A DNA stretch of 64,000 bases from Caenorhabditis elegans (GCF_000002985.6 NC_003283.11:18291501-18355500), one strand, 5' to 3'. Positions 1-10,500 are shown, counted from the stretch's first letter. The notes: generated by a model from the letters alone, not told the origin. Numbers and translations: made by a program.

Positions 1-500
1 ATAAAACTAGTAGATTTTTTTTATCTGTGAAGTAGCGCAAATGGAAAAATTGTTTTAAAACACGCCTATGGGACCACAATGCCTAAATATCGCCATGGAG
101 CGCGCTTGCACTAATTTTCTTTTTTTTTTGTTTTTTATTGGAAATTTAGTGAAAAATTTTAATGCAAATTGTTTCAATAACATTTAAACCAGCGTTACAA
201 CAAATAATTACTGTTTTCCGATGAATAATTAATTACACAGATTTACGCTTTAATGTCCGTTTTTTAATCAACAATTTACGTCTATTTTTTTCACTAAATT
301 TTTAGTAAAATTACACTAAAATCATGAACAATTACTCAAAAATTAGAAAAATTGATGAATAAAATTTAGGTTTTATCAACTTTCAAAAAAATTATATAAA
401 AATTTTGAAATTTGTTTTAAATATTTTTATCATGATATTCGGTAATTGTGGTTATATAGGTTAGTTTTAAAGCAGTTTCCCCACTGGCGCTACTCCACAG
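1..500. repeat. TIR element remnant, GTGGAGTAGCGC family
   Basis: The two ends are inverted and degenerate. GTGAAGTAGCGCAAATGG lies near 27-44, and CCACTGGCGCTACTCCACAG ends at 500. Both ends also share a GTTTTAAAaC-type segment and a CCTATGGGACCACAATG-type segment. A better preserved member lies at 32208-33038, and short pieces of the same end sequence occur near 3858 and 13070. The interior is AT-rich and I see no gene in it. The left end may continue outside the window. Confidence 0.6.
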
Positions 501-869
501 TTATAGTTAATAGATATACTGTCGCCAAAAAAACGAGGGGTCTCGTTAGGAATTTGGCACCAAAACTGTATATTAAAAGATTGTTGATCAGTTTTGGCAA
601 TTTTCTAGCATTTTCCCTTGTTTTCAATAATTTCTTTGTCAGAATAATGTCAAATAATGTCAAGTCAGAAAGTTGAAATGGAAATTAGAAGCATTTCGTC
701 AAAACTTCATAAATTGTGCCTATTTTTTCCAGAAATTAGAGTATATTAGAACTTATAAACCTATGCGGGTTTTTTTTCGATGTTTTTTTCAATTATTTAC
801 AAAACTTCGACAGAAACATTTCGTCATAGGTTTTTTAAAGTCGGTGCGTACAAGGTAGTCTCCAATACT

Positions 870-1330
870 TTTGACATAACTATCAAGTTTTGATATACTA
901 ATTCCTTCCGTATTTGATTTGTTACATACATCGTGCTATCCAGACAAAAATATTATTTTAAAAATTCAATAGTATATGCCACGAAAACAGTGAATACAAA
1001 AAGAATATCTGAAACTCCGGAATAATATGTTTTTATTGGATACCTCTTTTGTCAGTGTCCCATATAAAAAGAGCCCTGTAATAATGGGCACATCATTCAA
1101 CATGAATTTCATCGTCTACCTTCTCGCCCTTATCGCCTGTGTTGCTAACTTCGGGTTCTGCCAGAATATTCAGGATGCGGCCTCAAATATTATTGGACAA
1201 GGAACAAGAGCTATTCGAGGATTTTCTCTGTTTTTACCACATTATGTACTTTTTTCTAAATTTTAATTTGTAAAAAATAAAATTAACTGTTTTTCAGAAC
1301 AATGGTCCTCTTCTTGTGTTCAAGCAAGGA
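870..1330 (+). repeat. Direct duplicate of the 2620-3300 gene unit
   Basis: The block starting near 880 (TTGATATACTAATTCCTTCC) recurs near 2640. The similarity continues through the upstream region, the TATA-like CATATAAAAAGAGCCC and the first exon of the small secreted-peptide gene. The duplication therefore carried the promoter with the gene. The two copies have diverged more than the arms of the large inverted repeat, so this duplication looks older. Confidence 0.7.
1061..1076 (+). promoter_or_regulatory. TATA-like core promoter of secreted-peptide copy 1
   Basis: CATATAAAAAGAGCCC lies about 40 bp before the ATG at 1102. The same string precedes the paralog at 2859, while nearby non-coding sequence has drifted, which supports a promoter role. 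Confidence 0.5.
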
Positions 1331-1444
1331 GGAGCTACAAACGGTATTCTTGAAGGCGGGGCTGAAAGCGACGGTCTTTTTGAAATAGGAGTTGGTAATC
1401 AAAGAGATCATGACACAGATTTCATTGCTGAATCAGCAATTTGA
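1102..1444 (+). CDS. Small secreted nematode-specific peptide, copy 1 (diverged)
   Basis: Exon 1 starts at 1102 and encodes a signal peptide (MNFIVYLLALIACVANFGFC) followed by QNIQDAASNIIGQGTRA, nearly the same as the paralogs at 2859 and 14071. The position matching the paralog donor has lost its GT. The best in-phase substitute is TAT|gtactt at 1245/1246, giving 48 codons. Exon 2 (1298-1444) follows a TTTTTCAG acceptor and encodes a Gly-rich stretch with GGATNGILEGGAESDG-type repeats. An AATAAA lies at about 1484. The product would be about 96 residues and secreted. I do not recognise a named family. The weak replacement donor means this copy may be poorly spliced or decaying. Confidence 0.55.
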
Positions 1445-2620
1445 GCTCCTTTACAAATTCTGTTATCTTCTACCTTTTTGGGGAATAAATATATCGAACA
1501 TTGGAAATCCATTTTCTTTCTTTTTTAAAGGTAATGTAGTTGGAAATGTTTTTATTATTTCATTAAACTCAACATTGTCTGAAAACGCCGAATTGCATAC
1601 TGAAACTTCTTGAAAACTTTTCAGAAAAACGTTATGGCGGCTCAAAAAATGATCTAAAATTAGTTAAAATATAAAATTTGATCGACTTGTCAAGCGGCTA
1701 GAAACTAACTTTTTTTAAATCACCGTCTAATTTTGGGCATTCAAGATAATTATCTTCCGTTTTCAACTTGTTTTAGATGAACTTACGGTCGATTGATCAC
1801 CAGATTTGGTAAAATTCGGTAACTTCTGGTGATTTATCAACCATAAAACGAAAAAAAAGTTCGACTAAACTAGCTTTAAAACATAAAATTTATAAATTAG
1901 AGTAACAATTAAAATTTCTGTAAAAAGAGATTTTTTTTGTCATTTGGATAGTACTAAAAAAGACCATCGGGCTGTGATACCTCTTGCTGTAATCTCAGAA
2001 ACTCGTTCACTTAAGTATATTCTTTAGTTGATTTTCTGAAAGAACATGGTAGAAAACTTTTTTGGTGCAATTAGACAAGTCTGTGGATACTGTTTTATTG
2101 AGAAATTGTTAATTTTGTCAAGATTTTTTAATTTAGTACTGAATTTCATAGATTTCTTTTTGGTTTTTTGAATCATCTAGCATATTTTAAGCACGATTTC
2201 TGTGAGTAATTTGTTGCCACTATGTTGAATAAATTCATTCGACACAATTGAACAAATTTGAACAAATTCGGACAAAAAAGTCATTTTTGGTCAATTTTCT
2301 CAACAAAAAAAATTAATTTGAATTTTGATGAAACTTTATGAAATGAGTTAATTTGTATGTTTTCCATATTAGAGATTCAATTTAAAATCTGTGACTGAAA
2401 TAAAATAAGCATTTTTCAGTTGAAAGCAGTAGTTTTACATATACAAACTGTTATATCACAAAGAAAAAACATTTAATTTTGGTGGAAAGTTATCAAAAAC
2501 CTAACCATGAACATCACTGTCAGAAAATATGCTTAAAACTTTTGTAGCTAATACGGTACTAAAGTTACGTCAGTTTTGACCAGATGTACCCTCTTATTAC
2601 AGCTTTTTCGTGTGATAATT
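1445..2620. other. Intergenic, no gene seen
   Basis: This is AT-rich sequence with only short ORFs and poly-A/T runs. The outer edge of the large inverted repeat falls inside it at 1974. I see no RNA gene and no convincing exon. Confidence 0.5.
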
Positions 2621-2810
2621 TTGACATTTGACATTAAGTTTTGATAGACTAATTCCTTCCGTATTTGATTTGTGACATACATCGTGCTATCCAGACAAAA
2701 ATATTATCCCGAAATTCAAAAAATTTTGTCACAAAAACAGTGAACACAAAAGAAATGACTGAAACTCCTGAATAACATGTTTTTATTGGATATCTCTTTT
2801 GTCAGTGTTC

Positions 2811-2826
2811 CATATAAAAAGAGCCC
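2811..2826 (+). promoter_or_regulatory. TATA-like core promoter of secreted-peptide copy 2
   Basis: CATATAAAAAGAGCCC lies 48 bp before the ATG at 2859. It is conserved at 1061 and, reverse-complemented, at about 14104-14119. Confidence 0.5.
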
Positions 2827-2858
2827 TGTAAGATTGGAATAGTCACAATTCATGTAAC

Positions 2859-3249
2859 ATGAATTCCATCTTCTACCTTCTCGCCCTCGTCGCATGTGTT
2901 GCTAACTTTATTTTCTGCCAGAATATTCAGGATGCAGCCTCAAATATTATTGGACAAGCAACAAGAGCTGTTGGAGATGCCGCTGGAGCTGCTGCTGCTG
3001 CAAACGTGAGACTCTCCAATGGTCATTTTGCTTCGAATTTTCATATTGTATGTTTCAATTTTTAGTTGTAAACAATAATGATAACCGTTTCAGGGCCATC
3101 ATAGTGATCATGATAATGAAGATAATGGACACATTTATCAAGGAGGAGTTGCAAACGGTGCTGTTGAAGGGGGAGTTATAAACGACGGTGTTCTTGAAGG
3201 AGGAGTTTTAAATAAAGGACATCACGGCACAGATTACATTGTTGGATAA
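2859..3249 (+). CDS. Small secreted Gly-rich peptide, copy 2
   Basis: This is a two-exon gene. Exon 1 (2859-3005) encodes 49 residues: a hydrophobic signal peptide ending near FIFC, then QNIQDAASNIIGQATRAVGD and an Ala-rich end. The donor is AAC|gtgaga. Exon 2 (3094-3249) follows TTTCAG in phase 0 and encodes 51 residues. These begin GHHSDHDNEDNGH and continue with imperfect GGVxNDGVLEGGV repeats, ending in a Gly before TAA. The total is 100 residues. An AATAAA lies at 3291. The product is probably secreted. Its function is unknown, though it has the look of a short nematode-specific peptide family. An apparently identical copy sits on the other arm (13681-14071). Confidence 0.8.
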
Positions 3250-3299
3250 GTGATTCAAGTTTCTTGACAAATTCTGTTGTATCTTTTGGGAATAAATAT

Positions 3300-3870
3300 A
3301 TCGAACATTGGGTATCCATTTTCTTTCTGGTTTAATAATCATAATAAATCTTGGGCTGTGATTTTAAGAATCTGGCGGTTTAAATTCATTTGAAAAAAAT
3401 TAAATTCCTGCTGTCTCACAAGAAATCAACAAATGCCGTAATAAAAAGTTAAGAAAAACTCAATAAATTCTCTCGAGGTTATGTTTTGGCCGAAATACAT
3501 GGATTAATTCAATTTCGTTAAACTCCTTTTCATGAAGATTAGCAAAAACAAGCTCAAAAATGTGCAAAACGGGCAAAAATAACAATTTTTCGAAAAAAAA
3601 TCTTCTATAACACAATTATTTTTTCTGAAAAATCAAAACCCAGTTTTTGTGCTGAATTTCGAGGGAAAAATTATTGATTTCTTTGCATAGAAAATAAAAA
3701 AATCAAGAAATTCAAGTAATCAATCAATAAAGAGCTTGGGGTTCCGCGCCGCACTATACATTTGGATACATGTCGGCGCGGGCGACGTTGCGGCGACCTC
3801 ATGGGAGCCCTACATAATATATATTGTGCTAATCAACATGAAACTAGGATTTTAAAGGTGGAGTAGCGCT
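3300..3870. other. Intergenic AT-rich stretch, no gene seen
   Basis: No splice-bounded ORF is visible. At 3740-3825 there is a short GC-rich patch (GCGCCGCACTATACATTTGG and following). A fragment of the GGTGGAGTAGCGCTAGT element end at 3858-3874 abuts the truncated lectin exon. Confidence 0.5.
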
Positions 3871-3876
3871 AGTCAT

Positions 3877-4362
3877 TCTACGGTAACACCAACCGAGCCA
3901 CTGCAGCAGCCGCCTGTGATAAACATGGAGCCAGTCTAACGGGATTCCAAAACGCCAATGAAAGATTGAAAGCCGCACGTGAGTTCTTTTTCTTCTCTGT
4001 TTTTTTCTAATTTATTTTCAGACTTGATCAGAGCTCTTATCAACAAAAAAGTGTCTGGTGCACACGCAGTAACCTGGATTGGAGGACTAAGAAAAGCTAG
4101 ATGCGTCAACGTTGCAGCCTGTGCCCCCGCTAACACTTTCGAGTGGGATGATGGACATACTAATGGAACATTTGGCTTCAATTTTTCTGCAAATCAACCA
4201 GATTTTCTCGGCGGAACGCAATATTGCTTGACAATGATGGTGCATCGAACTTCCGATGCGGAGTTAATTGATGCCATCTATCACTATTACAGTGGCCAAA
4301 TGAACGATGTGCTCTGCGTCATGACACAAGACACCTATATATGTGGAAAAGCTGCAAAATAG
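3877..4362 (+). pseudogene. 5'-truncated C-type lectin-like gene (left arm)
   Basis: Two exons remain. The upstream one (about 3877-3978) encodes a CTLD segment with an A-C-D-K-H-G-A-S-L-T-G-F-Q core and an NERLKAA helix end. The last exon (4022-4362) encodes WIGGLRKARC, a Cys-containing strand, NTFEWDDGHTNG, an NQPD loop, QYCLTMM and DVLC...YICGKAAK before TAG. This fits the second half of a CTLD, with conserved WIGG, NQPD and paired Cys. No signal peptide or first exon is present. The frame runs directly into a GGTGGAGTAGCGC repeat end, so the gene was cut at a repeat junction. AATAAA occurs at about 4386. Carbohydrate binding cannot be inferred. Confidence 0.75.
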
Positions 4363-4975
4363 AGATAAATCAGTTTTGGGTGTTCAAAATAAACGTTATA
4401 ATTTTGGTAAAAAGCTCCACTACAACATTATTGCTTACCAACAACATTATTAATTACTAAAATTTTTACTAACATTTTTATTCAATTACGCACGCCGAGT
4501 ATTACTGTTAACGCAGAACAATTTAAAAGGTGGTCCTGTCGATTTTTTTAATTGAAGGATTAAACTTTAAATTGTCTGAAAACAAACACTAAAATTCATA
4601 ATGAAACTTTTTGAAATCTTTTTGGGATTCAATTTTAATTAAAAGATAACTACCTACATTTATTATCACATTGATATTTGACAAAGTATGACATAATTAT
4701 TCTTCTTTAGCTAGATCATTTTAATCTTCCGTCACAACACTATTATCTTCTTTTCCAATTCTGATTACACAACAAATGCCTAATCACTGACATAAGTAGA
4801 AAGTATAGCGGCAAAAAAAATAACCTAAAATTAGTAAAAATTTGAAATTTGACTGACTTGTCAATGTTGCAGCAGCTGGAAACTAAATTTTTCGAAATCA
4901 CCGTCTAATTCTGGTTATATCAGTTAAAAAAAGAGACGATTAGTTGAAAATGTTTTATTTCCTGAAATCAAACGT

Positions 4976-5699
4976 TTATTCGGGAAGTTTTCCACAAGCG
5001 GCGGCTTGATTATCGGCTGGACACCACACATCGTTGAGGTCACCGTTGAAATCCGAATTAATAGCCGGAGTAGTGTCAGACACCAAACCGATGATCATTT
5101 GCAGACATGGATCCGAATTCGAATTTGGCTCAACTCTACCCCATTTAAAGCCATCACTTCCCGTTGTAATGTAAACTAACTTGCGGTTTTCATTCGTTCA
5201 TCCGAAGTTTGGAAACCGGTCAGTGTAGCTGAATTCTCATTGCACTTTGCTTCCGCAACACTGTGATTGCCGGATACATAAAATGCCTGAAAACTCTAAC
5301 TGGCTTTAAGGCTCAAACCGTATAAAACAAAATATTTAGCTAGAAGAATGAAACCGGGCAATTCTGCCTTTGGTAAAAAGTTCAGTAACAATTTGTTGTA
5401 AAAGTTTTTTTCAAATCCGTAAAAGTAATATACCTACCTTAACACACCATTTTCCTTGTGGTCGGTCGAATGTCATCCAATCGGACGGACAAACTGGAGC
5501 ACGTGGTGGACGTGTTGGACGTGGTCTTGAAGGTCTTCCGTGATTATGATGATGATGCCCGTGTCCATGTTTCTTTCCTTCTTCCGACGATGATGAAGAT
5601 GAAGAGGATGCAGAGGAGAAACCGTGGTTCTTACCTCCGCCGTTATTTTTTACAAAGATTGCAGTGCATGCAGATATTCCAAAAAGTAAAAGCAATATA
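4976..5699 (-). pseudogene. C-type lectin-like gene, left-arm copy broken by LTR insertion
   Basis: This is the mirror image of 11214-11954. Read on the minus strand it contains the His/Pro-rich exon (5438-5699, continuing at 10011-10032 beyond the insertion), a second CTLD exon (5181-5286) and the terminal coding stretch (4976-5173). Two lesions are specific to this copy. The 4.3-kb LTR element lies within the signal-peptide codons, and the start codon is changed: the right arm reads GTGATGAAGG where this arm reads GTGAGGAAGG. It also shares the internal CTLD deletion of the right-arm copy. It cannot make the original protein. Confidence 0.85.
5695..5699. repeat. Target-site duplication ATATA, left
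   Basis: ATATA precedes the 5' LTR and is repeated immediately after the 3' LTR (10011-10015). The uninterrupted allele on the other arm has ATATA once, which confirms a 5-bp target duplication. Confidence 0.93.
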
Positions 5700-6185
5700 G
5701 TCGGATCTTCATCCGTTTTCACTTTTTTATCTTCCAACGCAAGCTCAGTTATTTCAAATAAACGCCAAAAACCTTTGAAAACCAGATTTGCAGCTTTCGC
5801 GCCAAGGGCGCTGGTTGACGCATCTCGCGTGCCCTTGCGCACATGGCGTTGTGAACGATTTGTCATTCAGATTAGAGTCTGTTTTTCAGAGAGTCTGATA
5901 GGTGGTCGTGCCGAAAGGCTCGACTTTTATTGTTAAATTTTTTAGGTTTAGATTTTATTGTTTCCTCAAATTAAGGTTTTGTGAATAGAAAAAAGTTCTA
6001 TTCATTTTTAGTATTGTTCTCCTTGGTTTTTTTGTGTCCAGATAATTAAAGTCTGGAGGTTTCTTGTGTTTAAAACACTTTTCTTATAATAAATAAGGTT
6101 TATAAGATATAAAAAGGTCTTTTGTGTTAAATTGCCTTCTCTCTCTCTTTCAGTTTCAAACAGCAAGGACCTAAAAAATCCTTCT
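5700..6185 (+). repeat. 5' LTR
   Basis: This 486-bp direct repeat matches 9525-10010. It contains an AATAAA-type signal near 6090 and a TATAAAAAGG box near 6110-6120, followed by a pyrimidine-rich CTCTCTCTCTTTCAG stretch. That arrangement suits an LTR promoter and R region. The assignment of U3, R and U5 is inferred. Confidence 0.92.
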
Positions 6186-6215
6186 TGGGGGCCGATACCG
6201 TTGCCGGAAAAGAGT
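6186..6215 (+). other. Putative primer-binding site
   Basis: TGGGGGCCGATACCG starts directly after the 5' LTR. It begins with the TGG expected to pair with a tRNA CCA end. Which tRNA it matches cannot be decided here. Confidence 0.6.
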
Positions 6216-7305
6216 TCTAATTTTCTGCGGAAGATTAGATCTCTTGGACTGTCTCGTGACTAAGCGAGAATCGACTGCTGACAAATAGTTTTCTGCGGAA
6301 AGCTAGGAGTCTTTATCCTTGCGGGGATTTTTTTTCTTATATCCTTGCGAGGATTGTTTCTTGTCTTCTTGCCGATTTCTCTGCGGAGATTTCAGCTTCC
6401 ATTCCTGCGGGAATTGTCTCAATTTCATCATTTCCTTGCGAGGATTTGATTTGCCTTCTTGTCTTATCAACTGGAGTCACTTGTTAGTGATACTTTATCG
6501 ATTTGGAGTTTTGTCGCTGAAGTTTAAAGAAGAAAATTGTGAATTTACAGGCGAAGCCATCGCCAAATTTGCAATTAATTGTGAAACTCTGATTTTCGCG
6601 TGAATTTTGAGAATTTTTCGATTTTCTTCAAGAAAAATCGTCGAAAGGTTTTCATTTTTGGATTCTACTGGTCTAAAGGAGTTTATCAATTGATTTTTAT
6701 CTGGAAATAATCGATTTTCCAGCTGAAATTCGTGTATTTCGTTGTCAAAAGTTATCTTCAGTGTCTGCACACTCTCACTTTCGCGCACTCTCTCACACGC
6801 CGCTGAGCGAAGCGCGTCAATTATCGATTTGGCGACAGTTCAAGGATTTTGTGGATTTTTATCAAGAAAAGCATCGATTTTCTTCAATTTTGGTTTAAAA
6901 TCGATCGGAAAGTGCTCATTCGTCTTTAGAAGAAAGAAGTTCTTGGATTTTTCGAGTGAAAAAAGTTGAAATTTTGGTTTTTGTGAGGGAAACCTCTGCC
7001 CAAATTTTCAATTGATTTTGAAGAGTGAATTTTCACATTTCAAGAAGAAATCTTTGTTGTATTTCGAGTTTTTTCATCTAAAGTTGCATCAATAATCGAT
7101 TTGAAGAAGGAAAAGAAGATTTTCTGAGTTTTGATTGGATTTTCGGATTGTATTTGGGAATTTCTGGAACAAAAATTTCAGATTATTAATTAAAAATCAT
7201 CAAGGCTGCTGTTTATTGGATTGCATCGTCTGGATTCTTGATTTTAGTGAAAATTTTTATCAAATATTGAAAATTCTTGTAATTTTTATGGGCAATTGAG
7301 CAAAA
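6216..7305 (+). other. Long untranslated leader of the LTR element
   Basis: About 1.1 kb lie between the primer-binding site and the ORF. At 6315-6450 a short motif recurs as variants of CCTTGCGAGGATT and CTGCGGAGATTT. The short ORFs here have no family features. The leader could hold packaging signals, but that is only inference. Confidence 0.6.
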
Positions 7306-9213
7306 ATGGTGAATACTAAAATTAATAATCAGTGGCAAGAGAAATACAAAGCATTGTCAGATTTCATGTCTCTCAAGATTCAAAATGGCCAATCATTTTC
7401 AGATTACTGTAACTGTATCGAGTACAGAGCAGAAAGAGCAATGGGAGAAGGACATTCGAAGGATTCTATTGAGCCTTTCAAAATGATAAAACTCAGGAAT
7501 CATATTTCTGAAAAATATTGGTATCTGCCAGATACGCACGTAAATCGTTCGTCAGAGACTGATCAGTATGAGATCTTGAAAAACTATATCATTAGCTATA
7601 TTCAAGATATGGAAGAGAGTAAAGAATTGTATTTTGCTGGAATTGTTGATAGGTGTCGAACAGATATTTTCATCCAACCAATGTTTCTTGAAGTTAGTGA
7701 AAGCATTCCACAAGAGTCACACATCCAGGAAGCAACAATTTCCAATGTTATAGAGCAGCCGGCTTTTACAGATGATATACGTTCGGATGCCATTTTTGAT
7801 TATGATTCTTTTATGATTCAAGAAGGGCAGCCGTTGACACATTATTGCGAATGTATTGAAATTTTGGCTGATAAAGTGTTGAAAAATGAACTTCCAGAAG
7901 AATTGCTATCGTTGGCTAAACTTGAAAAGTTAGTGGTTTTGCTTACAGATGACGCTTGGTATCAAGCTGAATATGAAATGCAGATTCTCCGTGTTTCAGA
8001 CTCAGACAAATTTCACTGGTTGAAAAACTGGATATTCAATGAGTTTCAGTTCATAGTGAACTGTACAGATGGCAGTTCTGTTGCACTATTCTACAGAGTA
8101 CCGTATTTACCACCTGATATTTTCACAGAGCCACAATTTCTGGAAGCACCTGACCGTATAGAATATTCTGATTTGGAAAATGAGTTAATAGCTCGTGAGC
8201 TAAGATCTCAGAAGAAGATGGACGTTGACAAGAAAGAGGATACTGTAGTCGCAAATAATCATACTGTAGTCTTCAATAGTTTGAATGTTGATCCAGTTTC
8301 TAGTAATGTTCAGAAAAATATAGAGACAGTTGAAATGGATAAAGTTGAAGAGGAATGTATTAATTGTGATACATACAATAAAGAAGTTTTGAATGATTTG
8401 GTAACCGATTCAAATATAATTATTTCAAGATTTCCAGAGGATGAAGATGTCAAAGATAAAAGGACGTTTGAAGATAAAGACGAAAGTATTTCGGAAATGG
8501 ATACTGTGGACCAGAAAGCCAAAGATGTAAACTTGGGTCCCCCACAGAACTCCAATAAACATTGTTCGAAAGATTTTCACAGTTTTGAATCTTCAACTAT
8601 TCGTATTGATGATTTCTCAGAAATTGATAATGTGAATGTTACTTCTGATCCCTTGATCAGTTCATTTGAGAAGCAGGAGACACCAGGAATAATACAACTG
8701 GAATATTTCACTTGTGGAAAAATGTTAGAGAATGAAGACACTGATGCCATTCCCCAATTGAAGAGTATAGATTCATTGAACAACCATAAACAGAAAGCCG
8801 GACTACAAAAGCCGGGAGATGTCGCCTGTGGCGTGATTTTTGAAAAAAAAATTAAGCGTCGTGTCAATGAAGAAAAACGCCCACGTACCGATCCTCCGTT
8901 TGACTTGGTTCCTCAGACAAGCTGTGAATTGGAAAGTGTACTGGAATCGGATATATGGAACTATTGGAATTATGATTGTGATACGGTCTCGGATTTTTTG
9001 AATTGGAAGGATATGAATTGGAAAGATATGAGCTGGCACAGATTCGTTCGAGAATCTCGTCCTCGCAAGGATCCACCTTGGAGTTCGTGTCGTTCGGAAG
9101 TTGGCTTATGCTATGGATGGAGATGGGATGTCAGTCAAGAGCCATTGTGTACTCCGGCTTGGACGAGCTGCCACGTCATGTTCCCACCTCGCCAAGCTGC
9201 AGAGGTTCAATGA
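7306..9213 (+). CDS. Gag-like protein of the LTR element (635 aa)
   Basis: This is the only long ORF of the element. Its N-terminal half holds two related copies of one domain. Copy A (about residues 15-135) contains FMSLKIQNGQSFSDYCNCIE, and copy B (about 160-290) contains FMIQEGQPLTHYCECIE. Each ends in a related segment (QPMFLEVSESI and EPQFLEAPDRI). The 'Q-x-G-Q ... Y-C-x-C-I-E' helix resembles the capsid-like core of retrotransposon Gag proteins. Residues 290-500 are acidic and of low complexity. The C-terminus is basic, with RPRTDPPF and RPRKDPPW motifs and an NWKDMNWKDM repeat. No CCHC zinc knuckle and no protease or polymerase motifs are visible. The Gag call rests on position and weak pattern, so a domesticated or unrelated ORF remains possible. 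Confidence 0.75.
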   Translation: MVNTKINNQWQEKYKALSDFMSLKIQNGQSFSDYCNCIEYRAERAMGEGHSKDSIEPFKMIKLRNHISEKYWYLPDTHVNRSSETDQYEILKNYIISYIQDMEESKELYFAGIVDRCRTDIFIQPMFLEVSESIPQESHIQEATISNVIEQPAFTDDIRSDAIFDYDSFMIQEGQPLTHYCECIEILADKVLKNELPEELLSLAKLEKLVVLLTDDAWYQAEYEMQILRVSDSDKFHWLKNWIFNEFQFIVNCTDGSSVALFYRVPYLPPDIFTEPQFLEAPDRIEYSDLENELIARELRSQKKMDVDKKEDTVVANNHTVVFNSLNVDPVSSNVQKNIETVEMDKVEEECINCDTYNKEVLNDLVTDSNIIISRFPEDEDVKDKRTFEDKDESISEMDTVDQKAKDVNLGPPQNSNKHCSKDFHSFESSTIRIDDFSEIDNVNVTSDPLISSFEKQETPGIIQLEYFTCGKMLENEDTDAIPQLKSIDSLNNHKQKAGLQKPGDVACGVIFEKKIKRRVNEEKRPRTDPPFDLVPQTSCELESVLESDIWNYWNYDCDTVSDFLNWKDMNWKDMSWHRFVRESRPRKDPPWSSCRSEVGLCYGWRWDVSQEPLCTPAWTSCHVMFPPRQAAEVQ

Positions 9214-9496
9214 ATTCAGGATCTAACGTTTCAAATTTCGAATTTTTATTGTTTTTCTTTCTGTGCTATTATCTACCCACCCTTAAGTTAGTTATATTTT
9301 TAAAGCCTAGGTCCCCCATGTTTTTAAATTTATTTTCACAGTTTTCCACCCCACCATTTATGAGTTTAAGGTTATTTATTCTTAAGTTAGGTCCCTGTTT
9401 ATCTTATTTTTTGTTTTTCTCTCTTCGGTAGATCATAATTTTATCTGTATTTGACTGAAGTTCCGCCGGGTTTTACTTATGTGGTTCTGGATTCAA

Positions 9497-9524
9497 GGAG
9501 GCGGAGCTTGAAAAGGCCGAGGAA
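9497..9524 (+). other. Polypurine tract
   Basis: The purine-rich GGAGGCGGAGCTTGAAAAGG and the following CCGAGGAA run up to the first base of the 3' LTR at 9525. This is the expected plus-strand priming position. Confidence 0.6.
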
Positions 9525-10010
9525 GTCGGATCTTCATCCGTTTTCACTTTTTTATCTTCCAACGCAAGCTCAGTTATTTCAAATAAACGCCAAAAACCTT
9601 TGAAAACCAGATTTGCAGCTTTCGCGCCAAGGGCGCTGGTTGACGCATCTCGCGTGCCCTTGCGCACATGGCGTTGTGAACGATTTGTCATTCAGATTAG
9701 AGTCTGTTTTTCAGAGAGTCTGATAGGTGGTCGTGCCGAAAGGCTCGACTTTTATTGTTAAATTTTTTAGGTTTAGATTTTATTGTTTCCTCAAATTAAG
9801 GTTTTGTGAATAGAAAAAAGTTCTATTCATTTTTAGTATTGTTCTCCTTGGTTTTTTTGTGTCCAGATAATTAAAGTCTGGAGGTTTCTTGTGTTTAAAA
9901 CACTTTTCTTATAATAAATAAGGTTTATAAGATATAAAAAGGTCTTTTGTGTTAAATTGCCTTCTCTCTCTCTTTCAGTTTCAAACAGCAAGGACCTAAA
10001 AAATCCTTCT
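9525..10010 (+). repeat. 3' LTR
   Basis: It matches 5700-6185 in length and, by eye, in every base, and is followed by the ATATA duplication at 10011-10015. Confidence 0.92.
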
Positions 10011-10015
10011 ATATA

Positions 10016-10500
10016 AGTGGTAGAGCCTTCCTCACTAAACACAAGATGCTGGTACAGCGCTCGGATTTTTATCGCTTTTATACTTTCTTGCGAAAACGTT
10101 TTTTTTTTCACTTTGCCTCATGGTTTATGTTTCAAAACTCTATGCAATTGACACACGTATAGCTTAACCCCTTCACGGCCCGGGAAGTGATTCCTGTACG
10201 CAATTTATCTACCGTATTCCTGAACGTTTGGGCACGTTTTTCTCAAAAACGGGTGGTCCAACATTTTCGTGATGGATATAGAACGTGTCCGAAAATAAAT
10301 TTTGAACTTTCAGACCAAAGTTTTTTTCTTAAAACGCGCCCAACCCTGGTTAAACTCAAACTACCAGTAGAGCGCATTTGTATGGATGTACCACTTGCCG
10401 GGCAGTTCCCTTGGTGTATTTTGTGCAAACACTGTCACGCGCAAATGCAGACATTTTTAACGCCCTGCGATTTCATATGTTTGCCATGGCTTGTGCTAAG
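10016..10500 (+). repeat. Large inverted repeat, left arm (inner part)
   Basis: The arm continues after the LTR insertion. Here position x pairs with 21246 minus x. It carries the 5' flank of the broken lectin gene and a segment (AGCTTAACCCCTTCACGGCC onward) belonging to a central palindromic element. Similarity ends around 10500, where the right arm begins at about 10747. A few base differences occur near 10420-10445. Confidence 0.9.

Larger units (their letters stand above)
1974..5699 (+). repeat. Large inverted repeat, left arm (outer part)
   Basis: Every segment checked here reappears reverse-complemented at position 16930 minus x, for example 1974-1980 against 14950-14956 and 2859 against 14071. 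Identity looks near-perfect by eye. One visible difference is GGATACTG against GGATACCG near 2087. The arm contains secreted-peptide copy 2, a truncated lectin (3877-4362) and the 3' part of a second lectin (minus strand). It is interrupted at 5699 by an LTR element and resumes at 10016. Confidence 0.93.
5700..10010 (+). mobile_element. Complete, apparently non-autonomous LTR retroelement
   Basis: The element is 4311 bp with 486-bp direct terminal repeats (5700-6185 and 9525-10010) that look identical by eye. A TGG-initiated primer-binding site follows the 5' LTR, a purine-rich tract precedes the 3' LTR, and there are 5-bp target duplications. The only long ORF is 7306-9213 (635 codons), Gag-like. 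No reverse transcriptase, protease, RNase H or integrase reading frame is present and there is no room for one. Matching LTRs imply a recent insertion. The family is not identified. LTR ends read GTCGG...TTCT rather than TG...CA, which is unusual. It probably depends on proteins supplied by another element. Confidence 0.93.

Noticed and set aside
9473-9691. Minus-strand ORF in the 3' LTR, also present in the 5' LTR
   Set aside because: It is antisense to the LTR and duplicated only because the LTRs match. The longer version at 5411-5866 is a chance fusion of the LTR with the lectin exon.
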